A model generated the notes under the pieces. It saw only the letters and a program-made list of their open reading frames with translations, was not told the DNA's origin and searched no databases. Positions 14,904 to 23,134 of a stretch of DNA of 38,690 nucleotides are shown in pieces. A program made the position numbers and the translations under genes. The stretch lies in the IMG/VR virus record IMGVR_UViG_3300037246_000615, positions 1-38,690 of that record, one strand, 5' to 3'. The stretch comes from a virus. Position 1 is the stretch's first letter. Each line of letters begins with the position of its first letter.

Positions 14904-16307
14904 TTATGCCTGCGCTGCCTTCCTCTTCTGCTCCCGTATCTGTGTCTCTCGCGGCGTTAGAGCGTTCGACCCAGCGCTCTCCGGTGTGCTAGTGTCGTCG
15001 TAAGTCTCCGATTCATATACCGTATTGGTAATCGACATCTTACTGAGGTCACATTCTAGCATAACAGGGCGAAATGACCGCCTACTGTGTCGCTGTTTGA
15101 GGGACGAGAACTCCATTGCGATCTTATCATCCCCAATGTCCTGCTGTGACATCCCTATCACGACCGTCGCCTCTTGCAGATGCTTGGTCGAAGCCTGTGC
15201 CATCTCCAGCCCCATCTTCGCACCCTTCATCATGCCCGAGCGGTTGGTCTGCGCTGCTGTCCACACCAGAATGTTGTGCCGCTTGGCGAACCGGGACAGG
15301 TCACGGCTGATCGCACCCAGCCAGTTCCATTCCTTATCCCGCCCGTACCCATCATCACACGGCTTCATCCTTTCCATGAAGTCGAGGATCAGCACGTCAG
15401 GCTTCCACCCTACTAGGTTGACCCACTTCATCATCTCTGCTTCGATGTCGTCAACGCTCACCTCACGGTTGATCTCCGTGATGTGGATGCGGTCATGCAA
15501 CCCTGACTTCCAATGCCGCTCCAGCCCCTTGTATGCGATGCCTGGGTCGTTGATGACCGAGGTCAGGTCAGTGCCGGTGATGCGAGAGAGCAGTCGCTCT
15601 GTCTCTTCCTCGATGGTGAGTTCGTTGGTCACGATCCACACCCTCTTCTGCTCTAGCTCAGCCATCTTGTGCGCCATCACGATGAGGACGCTCGACTTGC
15701 CTGCGCCTGTCGGGGCCATCACGATGCCGAGCTGCTTGGTACGCAGCCCACCACCTGACCAGTCGTCGACCACCTCGATGCCCGTAGGTATCCGGGTCAC
15801 CTCCGGGGTGAAGCCTGCTGTCTGGACAAGGTTCTCGATCGCCTGCCTCAAGTCCATCGTCCTATCCTCACCCACCTCCCCGTGCCTGTTGAAGAAGGTG
15901 TGCAGGGACTTGAGTAGCCCGCTGCCCTTCAGGTCAGCCTGCTTCTTCAGGAACGTCTGGTCGTTAGCCATCTCTTGGAAGTCTCTCACAACCCCCGTGT
16001 CACGCGCCTGATCCAGCGTGTACAGGATCGTACTCCGATCGGGAATAGTAGCAGTAATGCTATCCAACGCATCCTTATACCTCAGGTTGTAGGCTTCTTC
16101 ATCCTTGTCCTTGAACACCTTGTGCAGCGTGTTGATGGACGGCTGCTCCCCGTGTGTTCTGGTGAACGCATACAGCTCAGCCAGGATGGGGATGTACTCT
16201 GTCTTGTGCAACCAATCTGGTTTGAACGTGGTTGCGAATTTACGGGCATCTTCTGGTCGTGAGGACAGCGCATAAAGAAATGCTGCCTCATCAAAGTTAC
16301 TACTCAT
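14904..16307 (-). CDS. DnaB-like replicative helicase
   Basis: 467 residues. A helical N-terminal domain (about 1-165) is followed by a RecA-fold ATPase: Walker A APTGAGKSS at 198-206, the catalytic Glu region after VWIVTNELTIEEE, Walker B VLILDFMERM near 308, and a Q/R sensor region (VWTAAQTNRSG). This is the DnaB/gp41 type 5'-3' helicase that unwinds the fork and works with the DnaG-like primase (12127-12987) and the polymerase. The C-terminal tail (TPRETQIREQKRKAAQA) is basic and probably flexible. It is separated from the preceding gene by 9 nt. Confidence 0.9.
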   Translation of the reverse strand: MSSNFDEAAFLYALSSRPEDARKFATTFKPDWLHKTEYIPILAELYAFTRTHGEQPSINTLHKVFKDKDEEAYNLRYKDALDSITATIPDRSTILYTLDQARDTGVVRDFQEMANDQTFLKKQADLKGSGLLKSLHTFFNRHGEVGEDRTMDLRQAIENLVQTAGFTPEVTRIPTGIEVVDDWSGGGLRTKQLGIVMAPTGAGKSSVLIVMAHKMAELEQKRVWIVTNELTIEEETERLLSRITGTDLTSVINDPGIAYKGLERHWKSGLHDRIHITEINREVSVDDIEAEMMKWVNLVGWKPDVLILDFMERMKPCDDGYGRDKEWNWLGAISRDLSRFAKRHNILVWTAAQTNRSGMMKGAKMGLEMAQASTKHLQEATVVIGMSQQDIGDDKIAMEFSSLKQRHSRRSFRPVMLECDLSKMSITNTVYESETYDDTSTPESAGSNALTPRETQIREQKRKAAQA

Positions 16308-16316
16308 GTCGCCTCC

Positions 16317-16586
16317 TTACCATGTCAATAGTGCTGCTATCATCTTGATCCCATCGGGGATCTCTTCTCCACATGAGTGGCATGACTGCTTGCAGGCTAC
16401 GGCTGAATTTCCATCGGCCGTGTCCAGCTCCCAGTTCATCTCGCAGATGTGGTAGAACTTGTCTCTCCATATCTCGCTGTTGTTCATCGGCGTCGGGAAG
16501 AACCAATCACCGGCGTGCTGCCAGTGCTGATGGTGATTTCCGTTCTTCGTGATCTCCTCTCTCCATTCCTCGTAGGTAATACCCAT
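16317..16586 (-). CDS. CxxC-P-W family small protein, 89 aa (member D)
   Basis: Ends with CHSCGEEIPDGIKMIAALLT plus W, matching the family pattern CxxC...IPDGI...W at the extreme C-terminus. The N-terminal region is rich in H and W (NHHQHWQHAGDWFF) and acidic/basic pairs. Shares one base with the RNA ligase stop (TGATG). Function unknown. Confidence 0.75.
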   Translation of the reverse strand: MGITYEEWREEITKNGNHHQHWQHAGDWFFPTPMNNSEIWRDKFYHICEMNWELDTADGNSAVACKQSCHSCGEEIPDGIKMIAALLTW

Positions 16587-17620
16587 CAGAACAGGTCCGC
16601 TGCGAACTTCTTGGTCCGCAGGATACTGTGCTGCCGTAGCTTCTTGAAGTCAACGGTCGGGAACTTGTGCTTCTTCAGCGCCATCCATATCTCCTCTTCC
16701 ACTAGGTCGTGGAACACGGTGCCGAGCAGGCGAGGGATCAGCACACCACGGTGCCTCTCCTCTACCTGCTTGTACATGATGGCGAAGTCAGGGTCCAGTG
16801 CCTCACCAATGAGAACTTGGTTGCCATTCTTGATGTCCTCGTTCGTCAGCTCACACACGATCTTCGACCGCACCTTCTCTACCAAGAACTGAGTCACGAA
16901 CTCCTCAGCAATAGCAGCCTCCACTTGGAACTCGCCACCCTTCTCCAAGGTACCGAAGGCCCGCTTGTTCTCTTCCTTGAACTCATTCCTCACGATCTTG
17001 GCCCACGGCTGGTCACCACTGGTAGCCTGCCACCCGTAGTTCTTCAGCACGATACCCTCGCCTGCCCCTGCCCCATCGAGGATGAGGTACGAGTTCTGCT
17101 CCACCTCATACTGGAGCTGCTTGTCGCTGGGGTTGGTGAAGATGCACAGCGGCTCGATCACGTCCAGCCCTGCTGCCCTGATGGTGGGCTCCCACTGATC
17201 GTAGTGCAGGTAGCAGCCCTTGTTGTTATCCCACACATCGAACACGAAGAACCTACGCCACGCCTCCTGCCGGTACGTCTTGAGGGTGTGCGGCACCAGC
17301 CACTCACCGTAGATCTGCCAGTCTCTACCACCTGAGCGGTAGATCTCATAGAACTTCTCGGCTGTGTCCGGTTCATGCACCCACTTGTAGAAGCCCGCGT
17401 TGTCCGCATCCTCACTCAGCGTGCGGGCTCTCGACCCACACCCCACAGTCCATGCACCATTGATAGCACAGATACCGGGACCGCTTGACCTGGGTGTATC
17501 AAACCACACGCTGGCGTTGGTACCATCCAGCTTGGGGAACACGTACACATCTCCAAGAGTAATCCCTTCTACCTTGTCATGCCCGAGTCTCTCTACGTGG
17601 TCGTACCTGCGGAAGCTCAT
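16586..17620 (-). CDS. RNA ligase, T4 Rnl2-like
   Basis: 344 residues of the nucleotidyltransferase fold. Motif I is K30-L-D-G (KLDGTNASVW), K30 being the lysine that takes AMP; motif III is YGEW (104-107), IIIa FFVFDV, IV EGIVLK (188-193) and V WAKIV with K208. The order and spacing fit the Rnl2-type RNA ligase branch. It seals nicks in double-stranded RNA or in tRNA annealed to itself, and complements RtcB, which uses different end chemistry. ATG 17620 overlaps the upstream stop as ATGA. A kinase-phosphatase partner was not found in this window. Confidence 0.85.
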   Translation of the reverse strand: MSFRRYDHVERLGHDKVEGITLGDVYVFPKLDGTNASVWFDTPRSSGPGICAINGAWTVGCGSRARTLSEDADNAGFYKWVHEPDTAEKFYEIYRSGGRDWQIYGEWLVPHTLKTYRQEAWRRFFVFDVWDNNKGCYLHYDQWEPTIRAAGLDVIEPLCIFTNPSDKQLQYEVEQNSYLILDGAGAGEGIVLKNYGWQATSGDQPWAKIVRNEFKEENKRAFGTLEKGGEFQVEAAIAEEFVTQFLVEKVRSKIVCELTNEDIKNGNQVLIGEALDPDFAIMYKQVEERHRGVLIPRLLGTVFHDLVEEEIWMALKKHKFPTVDFKKLRQHSILRTKKFAADLF

Positions 17621-17769
17621 CCTGATGACCCCCAGACACACAGGATACACCCGTGCAACACCATGACCACCCCAACGAGAGCAGCCGCAGCCATTATTGA
17701 ACTGAACGCTGCCCCTATGAGGCAGCAGCCACCATATGCTAGACACAATCCTTGATTCGTGTAGCTCAT
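17617..17769 (-). CDS. small two-helix membrane protein, 50 aa
   Basis: Two hydrophobic stretches rich in G, A and C (LAYGGCCLIGAAFSSIMAAA and VGVVMVLHGCILCVWG). ATG 17769 has AAGGAGAAC at good spacing; its stop overlaps the RNA ligase start as ATGA. Function unknown. Confidence 0.65.
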   Translation of the reverse strand: MSYTNQGLCLAYGGCCLIGAAFSSIMAAAALVGVVMVLHGCILCVWGSSG

Positions 17770-17782
17770 GTTGTTCTCCTTG

Positions 17783-17959
17783 TCATGCATCTCTAGGTGT
17801 GAAGCAGTCACCACACACAGACTCACCGCTCTTGATGCTGTGCCACATCCAGCCCGCAGTCATTCGGTTGCATACCGTACAGTACCCGGTGCAACTGAAC
17901 TGCTTACTCGTCATGCACGTCTTGACCCACTCCTTGTCGTACACAATCTTGGGAGTCAC
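17783..17959 (-). CDS. zinc-finger-like small protein with GTG start, 58 aa
   Basis: The frame opens with GTG at 17959, overlapping the DNA ligase stop as GTGA and preceded by AAGGAGG seven bases upstream. It contains CTVC and CGDC pairs 22 residues apart (C27 and C30, C49 and C52), a likely zinc site, with W-x-W-H between. An internal ATG (MTSKQFSC) would give a 43-residue alternative. Function unknown. Confidence 0.68.
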   Translation of the reverse strand: MTPKIVYDKEWVKTCMTSKQFSCTGYCTVCNRMTAGWMWHSIKSGESVCGDCFTPRDA

Positions 17960-18963
17960 GACATGTCCTCCTTGCTTCTGAACCCCAGGAAAACAGGGAA
18001 CCGAGGCTTCGCCTTCACCCCTGATGGCTGGTGCTTGTACTTGAGGATGAACCCGACGTACACCTGACGATTCTGCCAGAACTCCTTGCGCTGCTTGTCC
18101 GTGAACCCCGTGCCACACTCAAACTCGATGCCTGTCGTGAGGTCACGGCACACGAACTTGCCCAGCTTCCCGGCTGGTACCTTCCCCGCCTTGGCTGTGC
18201 TCCTCTCTGTCCTACCAAGGGCGTTCTTCTTGGCCGGGTTCTGGTTGCTCATCAGCTCTTCGAACCCGATGACCTCTGCTTCGTCGTCCTGAAACACCTT
18301 GAGCTTGGCCATCATCCCACGGGTGCTGCGTCCGAATTTGTACCCCCCTTCGGGGTCACGGAAGATGGCACCCTCGTACCCTTCAGAGGCACACTTGTCC
18401 CAGAACAGCATCAACCCCCCGGAGTTGTAGCACTCCTCCGGTAGCACCAGGGTCACGAAGTCAGGGCGTGGTGCCTTGAGGCGCACCTTCATCACCTCCA
18501 TTCTGTTGCGGTAGGACAGGCTGTCCTTGTCCCACACATCGAACACCTTGTACTCAAAGTCAGGCTCGCCTTCGATCCGCATGATGGGACCAGACACCTC
18601 ACCAAAGGTGGTGGCACCCCTGATCCACAGCTCACCGTCCAACCCTTCCATGCCCCACTCTTGTAGCTTGGCCTGGATGTACTTGTTGGGGATCTTCTTG
18701 AGGCTGCGTGAGTACGGACGCCCACCACTCAGGGTGAGGCACCTGATCCCGTCGATCTTGGGAGTAGCTAGTACAGGGTACTTCACCTTCTTGATGTCCT
18801 TGCATGTCTCAGCCAACATAGGCTTCAGTTTCAACACCAATCGCTTCACCTCACTGTATGCCGCAGTCAACGCAGCATCGAACTTCGGCTGCACCGTAGC
18901 TGCTCGCACAGCGTGCCTCGCTCCCATGCCTCGCTTCTGTCTGTCCTTCGGTCCTTTGCTCAT
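17956..18963 (-). CDS. ATP-dependent DNA ligase
   Basis: 335 residues, similar in size to T7-type ligase. Motif I is ATPKIDGIRC with catalytic K69; GLDGELWI (E111) is motif III; FKVFDVW-like motif IIIa appears as YKVFDVWD; EGAIFRDP is motif IV; and MAKLKVF is motif V, after which an OB-fold domain runs to the C-terminus (VYVGFILKYKHQP). It seals nicks in phage DNA using ATP. ATG 18963 has AAAGAGG upstream. It is followed 4-nt-overlapping by a GTG-started small gene. Confidence 0.92.
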   Translation of the reverse strand: MSKGPKDRQKRGMGARHAVRAATVQPKFDAALTAAYSEVKRLVLKLKPMLAETCKDIKKVKYPVLATPKIDGIRCLTLSGGRPYSRSLKKIPNKYIQAKLQEWGMEGLDGELWIRGATTFGEVSGPIMRIEGEPDFEYKVFDVWDKDSLSYRNRMEVMKVRLKAPRPDFVTLVLPEECYNSGGLMLFWDKCASEGYEGAIFRDPEGGYKFGRSTRGMMAKLKVFQDDEAEVIGFEELMSNQNPAKKNALGRTERSTAKAGKVPAGKLGKFVCRDLTTGIEFECGTGFTDKQRKEFWQNRQVYVGFILKYKHQPSGVKAKPRFPVFLGFRSKEDMS

Positions 18964-19002
18964 CGTTTACCTCTTTGGACTTCATCCATGTTCATCTTCT
19001 TA

Positions 19003-19734
19003 TCATACATCGACGACAAATCCTGTAGTGTCAGCCTTGGCCCTCCCTCTGGCGATGAGGCCCACCACATAGCCCTTCTTGTCAAGGAACCTGAAGTCAT
19101 GCTCCATCCCAGAGATCACCTCGACTCCCCGGAACATGTCAGGCATCTCCTTCCTGAACACCACGGCCACGTTGCCGCCCTTGTCGGTGAGTGACTTGAC
19201 CAGCCTCGGTGTGGTGAACTCATCGTGGCTGTACGTCAGGTCGTAGTTGGCAGGCAAGTCCCTATCAAGGAACTGGCGCATCCTCAACTCACTCTTGGTG
19301 TAGTCGTAGAACTGCGTGTTGCTGAACGACTCCATGTGGAGGTACGTTTCCCACGGCACGTCACTCGTACCGTTCAACCTCGCCACGGGTAGCTTCCCTT
19401 TCTTGATGGCCCGTTTCTCTAGGTTGTCCAGCTCACCGGCCACCCTCGTTGCGTACCCGTACCGATCCTCAAAGAAGTCCAGGGTCTTGCCTATCCGTGA
19501 GCGGTGGATCATGTATAGCTCAAGGTTGCTGGCGGTCAGTGGTCCCTTGACTTGGCTGCGCCCTGCTGTGTTGAGGCAAGAGTCCCTGCACCCTGGCGTA
19601 GACCAAGGGCACACGGTACGCTCACCATCAGCCAGCGTGTCGGGGCACATGTGGTGGATCACCGCCTCGTACCCGAACTTCTCCAACATCTTCGCTGTCT
19701 TTGGATTCGTAGATGCGTTAGACAGTAGCGTCAT
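19003..19734 (-). CDS. GP88-like phage protein (DUF7227-type)
   Basis: 243 residues. The start MTLLSNASTNPKTAKMLEKF, the following cysteines (CPWSTPGCRDSCL), AGRSQ, ARLNGTSDVPWE and QFYDYTKS match a family known from mycobacteriophages as gene product 88. The three or four cysteines near residues 30-55 could bind a metal or Fe-S cluster. The biochemical role of this family is unknown; it often occurs among phage DNA metabolism genes, as here between a UvsW-like helicase and DNA ligase. ATG 19734 has AGGAGAGAG upstream. Confidence 0.78.
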   Translation of the reverse strand: MTLLSNASTNPKTAKMLEKFGYEAVIHHMCPDTLADGERTVCPWSTPGCRDSCLNTAGRSQVKGPLTASNLELYMIHRSRIGKTLDFFEDRYGYATRVAGELDNLEKRAIKKGKLPVARLNGTSDVPWETYLHMESFSNTQFYDYTKSELRMRQFLDRDLPANYDLTYSHDEFTTPRLVKSLTDKGGNVAVVFRKEMPDMFRGVEVISGMEHDFRFLDKKGYVVGLIARGRAKADTTGFVVDV

Positions 19735-19744
19735 GTTCTCTCTC

Positions 19745-19990
19745 CTATCTAACGTCTGCATTGTGCTGTGGGAGCCCACGGCGCTGGAGACAGGTGAGGT
19801 ACTTCGGATACCGGGTGAGCCAGTAGCACACCACGTTGTTGGGCTTGTCCACCCACTTCTGCACCTTGACCGGGCGTTCAAGCGCCTCTTCCAGGGTGGT
19901 TGGTTCGATGGCGTTGGCGAAGTCCACGCACGTCGTGGCCACGAACAGCCCAAGCACCAGTATCACTACCGTATACAGTACCACTCTCAT
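19745..19990 (-). CDS. small exported or membrane-anchored protein, 81 aa
   Basis: An N-terminal hydrophobic segment (VVLYTVVILVLGLFVATTCV) may be a signal peptide or anchor. The rest is polar with three cysteines. ATG 19990 overlaps the helicase stop as ATGA. Promoter P3 lies 240 nt upstream inside the helicase gene, so this is the first gene it serves. Confidence 0.68.
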   Translation of the reverse strand: MRVVLYTVVILVLGLFVATTCVDFANAIEPTTLEEALERPVKVQKWVDKPNNVVCYWLTRYPKYLTCLQRRGLPQHNADVR

Positions 19991-21447
19991 GTGATCTCCT
20001 CAATATCGAAGCCCTCTTCAAGCCACGTATCTCTACGCATCTTGGAGTGCTTCTTCATGACGTACCCGCTCATGTCTTTGAAGTCGATGAGTGCAAAGGA
20101 CTGCTTGCCCTTGGCGATGCGGAGCCCTCGGCCTATGCGTTGCAGCATGGCCACCTTGGACTTGCCGCCTCCGGCAAGTATGATTGAACGTAGTTCAGGC
20201 AGATCCATTCCCTCATCGAACACTGTTGTAGCTATTATATGTTTTGTTTTCCCGGATTGCAAGTTTGAAATCGTCTGTGTACGTACCTCCGTTGATGTGC
20301 TCCCTTGAACGACAGGAAGGAATAGGCCCTGTTGTTTCGCCATGTTAGACAGGTTCATTGCATGTGCAACCCTGTTCACCATGATGATTGCGGGCGTCGG
20401 AACTTTCTTTAATTCGCTAATGATTCTTTTGTTTCGATCTTCGTTCAATACGATTGCCGAGTCGTAGCACTCAGGCCACGCTGGTGGCCCAGACACAGGG
20501 TCCATCTTGATGATGGTCACCTTGGGCTTGGTCAGGTGCCCCGCCTTGATGAGTGTGTCGTTGCTGATCTCAAAGATGATGTCACCAGTGCAGCCCATCA
20601 AGAGCTGGTTGCTGTACTCATCCTTCATGAACGGCGTGGCTGTCAGCCCCCACCGTAGCATGGCATGGCGGAACTGCCTGCTCAGCAGGATGAATTGGTT
20701 GCCCTTGTCCAGCTTGGCAGCGCAGAGGTGGGCCTCATCGAAGAAGATCTGCTGCGCCTTGATGAACTGGTTGATCTTGCTCATGTCACCCTTCTTCAGG
20801 ATGTTGTGAAGCGTCTGGATCGTGGCCACCGTGATGCCCTGCGGCATGGGATCGAACACGCCATCCCCTATCTGCCCCGCCTCTATGCCGTAATGCTTGA
20901 ACCTGTCGATGGCCTGCTTGACTAGGTGCTTGCGGTGTACGATGAACACGGTGGGCATCTGGACTGTCTGGTACATGGCCACAGCCAGCTCCGTTTTGCC
21001 ACCTCCCGTTGCGATCTTCAGCACCCCACGGGGCCACGGGAAGTCAAGGAACATGTTACCCAGCGCAGCATCGAGTGCCTGTTGCTGGTAATCTCTGAGC
21101 TGCATGGTGTGCAGCCCATGTACCCCAGCGACAGGCGGGGCCATCACCCTCAGGTCATCGAACGCCATGATGGTGTCGGGTAGCGCAGCCACCAGCTTGT
21201 CGTGTATAAGCGGCAGCATACCAGTGGGGAACTGTGCCCCATTCATGGGATGCACCTTGCTTATGATGCTGGTCTTGCCGTCCCACCCTGCCTTCCCCTT
21301 GCTACGGAGGTACAGCTTGTGGTTGTGCATGTACTTAGCGCCGGGTGCCATGACCTTAGCCCCGGTGCGTACCACCTCAAGCGCAGCGATCTCCGCTGCG
21401 TTCTCTGGCTTGGCCAGACACACGGTGTTATCAAACTCAAACCTCAT
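19987..21447 (-). CDS. UvsW-like superfamily 2 helicase
   Basis: 486 residues. A distinct N-terminal domain (1-110) precedes LRDYQQQAL (motif Q-like), Walker A ATGGGKT (146-152), DEAH (237-240), LTATPF (269-273) and a C-terminal RecA fold with QRIGRGLRIAKGK (motif VI, near 443). The domain order fits T4 UvsW, which unwinds recombination intermediates and helps switch replication from origin to recombination-dependent mode. Consistent with the RecA-like, SbcC/D-like and UvsY-like genes. Odd: a near-perfect promoter copy (20234-20262) is embedded in the coding sequence. Confidence 0.88.
   Translation of the reverse strand: MRFEFDNTVCLAKPENAAEIAALEVVRTGAKVMAPGAKYMHNHKLYLRSKGKAGWDGKTSIISKVHPMNGAQFPTGMLPLIHDKLVAALPDTIMAFDDLRVMAPPVAGVHGLHTMQLRDYQQQALDAALGNMFLDFPWPRGVLKIATGGGKTELAVAMYQTVQMPTVFIVHRKHLVKQAIDRFKHYGIEAGQIGDGVFDPMPQGITVATIQTLHNILKKGDMSKINQFIKAQQIFFDEAHLCAAKLDKGNQFILLSRQFRHAMLRWGLTATPFMKDEYSNQLLMGCTGDIIFEISNDTLIKAGHLTKPKVTIIKMDPVSGPPAWPECYDSAIVLNEDRNKRIISELKKVPTPAIIMVNRVAHAMNLSNMAKQQGLFLPVVQGSTSTEVRTQTISNLQSGKTKHIIATTVFDEGMDLPELRSIILAGGGKSKVAMLQRIGRGLRIAKGKQSFALIDFKDMSGYVMKKHSKMRRDTWLEEGFDIEEIT
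20234..20262 (-). promoter_or_regulatory. strong sigma70-like promoter P3 (class I), inside the helicase gene
   Basis: TTGCAA (20257-20262), 17 bp, TATAAT (20234-20239). It keeps the same flanks as P1 and P2 while also being translated as part of the helicase C-terminal domain. It would give the exported small protein, GP88-like and DNA ligase genes an extra start point. Confidence 0.8.
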
Positions 21448-21449
21448 TA

Positions 21450-21764
21450 CTAAGTTCTCCTCTCACCATCTTCCAGCATCAACAGCACCACATCATTGGG
21501 CGGCAGGCCCTCATCCAGTATCCACGGTCGTGACCACACCCGGCAGTTGTCCCTCTCTATAGTGATCTTCTTCCACGGGGCACCATCATTCAGATCAACG
21601 ATAGCCTCCTGCAACCGGGCAAAGATCTCAGGCCCCAGGTAGACAGCATCCTTATCTGCGTGGGCGTGATGGATCTTCTTGAACTCTTCTATCCTCTCCC
21701 CGTAGATGTGTATTCTCTTGGTAACCTGGGCGTCGATCTCTTTCAGTGTCAGCTTATCACTCAT
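21450..21764 (-). CDS. hypothetical protein, 104 aa
   Basis: The N-terminal half is charged and helical (IDAQVTKRIHIYGERIEEFK), the C-terminal half mixed alpha/beta. Starts 8 nt inside the HNH-like gene. Its end carries the GAGGAG ribosome site for the helicase gene. No family recognised. Confidence 0.7.
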   Translation of the reverse strand: MSDKLTLKEIDAQVTKRIHIYGERIEEFKKIHHAHADKDAVYLGPEIFARLQEAIVDLNDGAPWKKITIERDNCRVWSRPWILDEGLPPNDVVLLMLEDGERRT

Positions 21765-22443
21765 CGGGCACCGGGCGTATCACTCTGTACTGCATGTGTC
21801 CTACCATGTTCTTCACCTTCTTGGTGATCTTCTTCTTGTTCTTCTCTGGATTCTCCAGCATGTCAGCGATGGTGTTCTTCCCTTCAATGAGGATCTCTGC
21901 CTCCTCATCCGTGTCAACCACGTACCTCATGCACGTAGCCACGTCAGCCAGCCTGATGTTCAACCTGTTCTTCAGCCTATCTATGGTGGCTCTGTCCTCG
22001 GTGCGGAACGCCACGGCTCGGAACAATTCCACGCACACATCGGCGAAGGAGTCCAGCCCTTGCACATCCTCACGCAGCTTGCGGGTGCTGCGGTAGCCGT
22101 GCTTGCACTCAGCACACACCACCACTAGGTTATCCACCCTTGCCTCACCACCCACGTTGAGCGGCACGTAGAACATGAGCCTCGCTGAGTTCTCGCTGTT
22201 CCTGCCGAGGTAGCTCAGTGTCTTGTCACAGAACACGCACCGTCCCTTGTACTCCATGAAGGTCGCCTCAGCATCAGCCTTGTTGACCTTGGTGTACGTG
22301 GCCCAGAAGATGTCCTTGCGTGTGGCCTTGCCGTATGCCTCATGGATCTCGGTGTTGATCTCGGCCAGTCCCTTGGTCAAGAAGGAACTCGTCGTCCTCT
22401 TCCGTGCCTTCTGTACTACCGGCCTACCCAGTGTCTTACTCAT
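21757..22443 (-). CDS. HNH-like zinc protein with degenerate active site
   Basis: 228 residues. CVFC (about 79-82) and CAEC (about 122-125) frame a stretch FYVPLNVGGEARVDNLVVV that is clearly built like an HNH core (DH-x-P-L-x-x-GG-x-x-x-x-x-NL-x-x-LC). The catalytic DH, however, is FY. The zinc-stapled beta-beta-alpha-metal fold probably remains, but nuclease activity is doubtful. The C-terminal half is helical and ends in a basic stretch rich in K (NPEKNKKKITKKVKN). A DNA-binding protein derived from a homing-type or phage HNH protein is the best guess. The start overlaps the upstream stop by 8 nt. Confidence 0.65.
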   Translation of the reverse strand: MSKTLGRPVVQKARKRTTSSFLTKGLAEINTEIHEAYGKATRKDIFWATYTKVNKADAEATFMEYKGRCVFCDKTLSYLGRNSENSARLMFYVPLNVGGEARVDNLVVVCAECKHGYRSTRKLREDVQGLDSFADVCVELFRAVAFRTEDRATIDRLKNRLNIRLADVATCMRYVVDTDEEAEILIEGKNTIADMLENPEKNKKKITKKVKNMVGHMQYRVIRPVPDE

Positions 22444-22855
22444 CAGTCTCCTCTACCCCGTACCACCCCGCTTCTCTTGCGTTCTTCTTGCTCTCCTCGA
22501 TATCGGCGATCCTACCCGCAAGGTACTTCTCTTCCCATGAGTCCTTGAATGGGTCAGCGAGGTACTGGATCACATCCATGTTGTGGATCGTCCAGATGGT
22601 GTGAAGATCATGCGGCGCCGCCTCCATGCAGTACCAGCACTTGCCCACCTGACTATCCTCCGCATCCAAGTACCGGATCTCGCACTCGACCTCGGCATCC
22701 TCCTCATCCCTGTACTCAAACTTCAGCGCATCACAGTCATGCCACATGTGCGATACAAACCTCTGAGTATCAGTCAGCTCCTTCTTCTGATCGTCCACAT
22801 CCTTGGCGTCAATCAGACACCAGCCACTCAGCGTTACCAACGGCTCACCTCTCAC
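22436..22855 (-). CDS. CxxC-P-W family protein with extended C-terminus, 139 aa (member E)
   Basis: The motif CWYCMEAAPHDLHTIWTIHN matches the family pattern, but here it is internal, followed by 50 residues of a charged helical tail. No ATG fits. A GTG at 22855 with GGGAGGAA eight bases upstream is the best start; a TTG at 22840 is an alternative with 134 residues. The end overlaps the HNH-like gene start by 8 nt. Function unknown. Confidence 0.65.
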   Translation of the reverse strand: MRGEPLVTLSGWCLIDAKDVDDQKKELTDTQRFVSHMWHDCDALKFEYRDEEDAEVECEIRYLDAEDSQVGKCWYCMEAAPHDLHTIWTIHNMDVIQYLADPFKDSWEEKYLAGRIADIEESKKNAREAGWYGVEETDE

Positions 22856-23132
22856 TCTGTAGTTCCTCCCAGTTGTGCATGATCCATGCACCCTTGATCC
22901 CATCAGGGATGGATACTTGGCAGCGCCAGCACGCATTGGCTTTGTTGGCCCACACGTACACTGACGCTACAGCCCTCTCACCGGGGCACTCATGCTTGAT
23001 GAAGGACTTCCCATTGTCATGGAACCATTCCGGCCTGATCGTACCTATGTTTGGCTCCTCCCATGATCTCTCAATCGACCAGCTATCCACCCTGAGTAGC
23101 ACCTCGTTCGGCTTGCGCTTTACTATGCCCAT
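22845..23132 (-). CDS. CxxC-P-W family small protein, 95 aa (member B)
   Basis: Ends with CWRCQVSIPDGIKGAWIMHN plus WEELQSER, the clearest example of the family motif. The N-terminal part is beta-rich with W and H residues. It lies directly before member E (overlap of 11 nt), so two members are adjacent. Ribosome site TGAGG, one base after the upstream stop. Function unknown. Confidence 0.75.
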   Translation of the reverse strand: MGIVKRKPNEVLLRVDSWSIERSWEEPNIGTIRPEWFHDNGKSFIKHECPGERAVASVYVWANKANACWRCQVSIPDGIKGAWIMHNWEELQSER

Positions 23133-23134
23133 GT

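Noticed and set aside
15025-16011. A 328-codon plus-strand frame opposite the DnaB-like helicase
   Set aside because: The composition is low-complexity (S, P, R) and the opposite strand encodes a helicase with clear Walker motifs.
18964-19002. An 11-codon frame ending as ATGA on the DNA ligase start
   Set aside because: Too short and with a poor ribosome site to support as a gene.
19316-20308. A 330-codon plus-strand frame across GP88-like and helicase genes
   Set aside because: It crosses three minus-strand genes with clear motifs and starts without a ribosome site.
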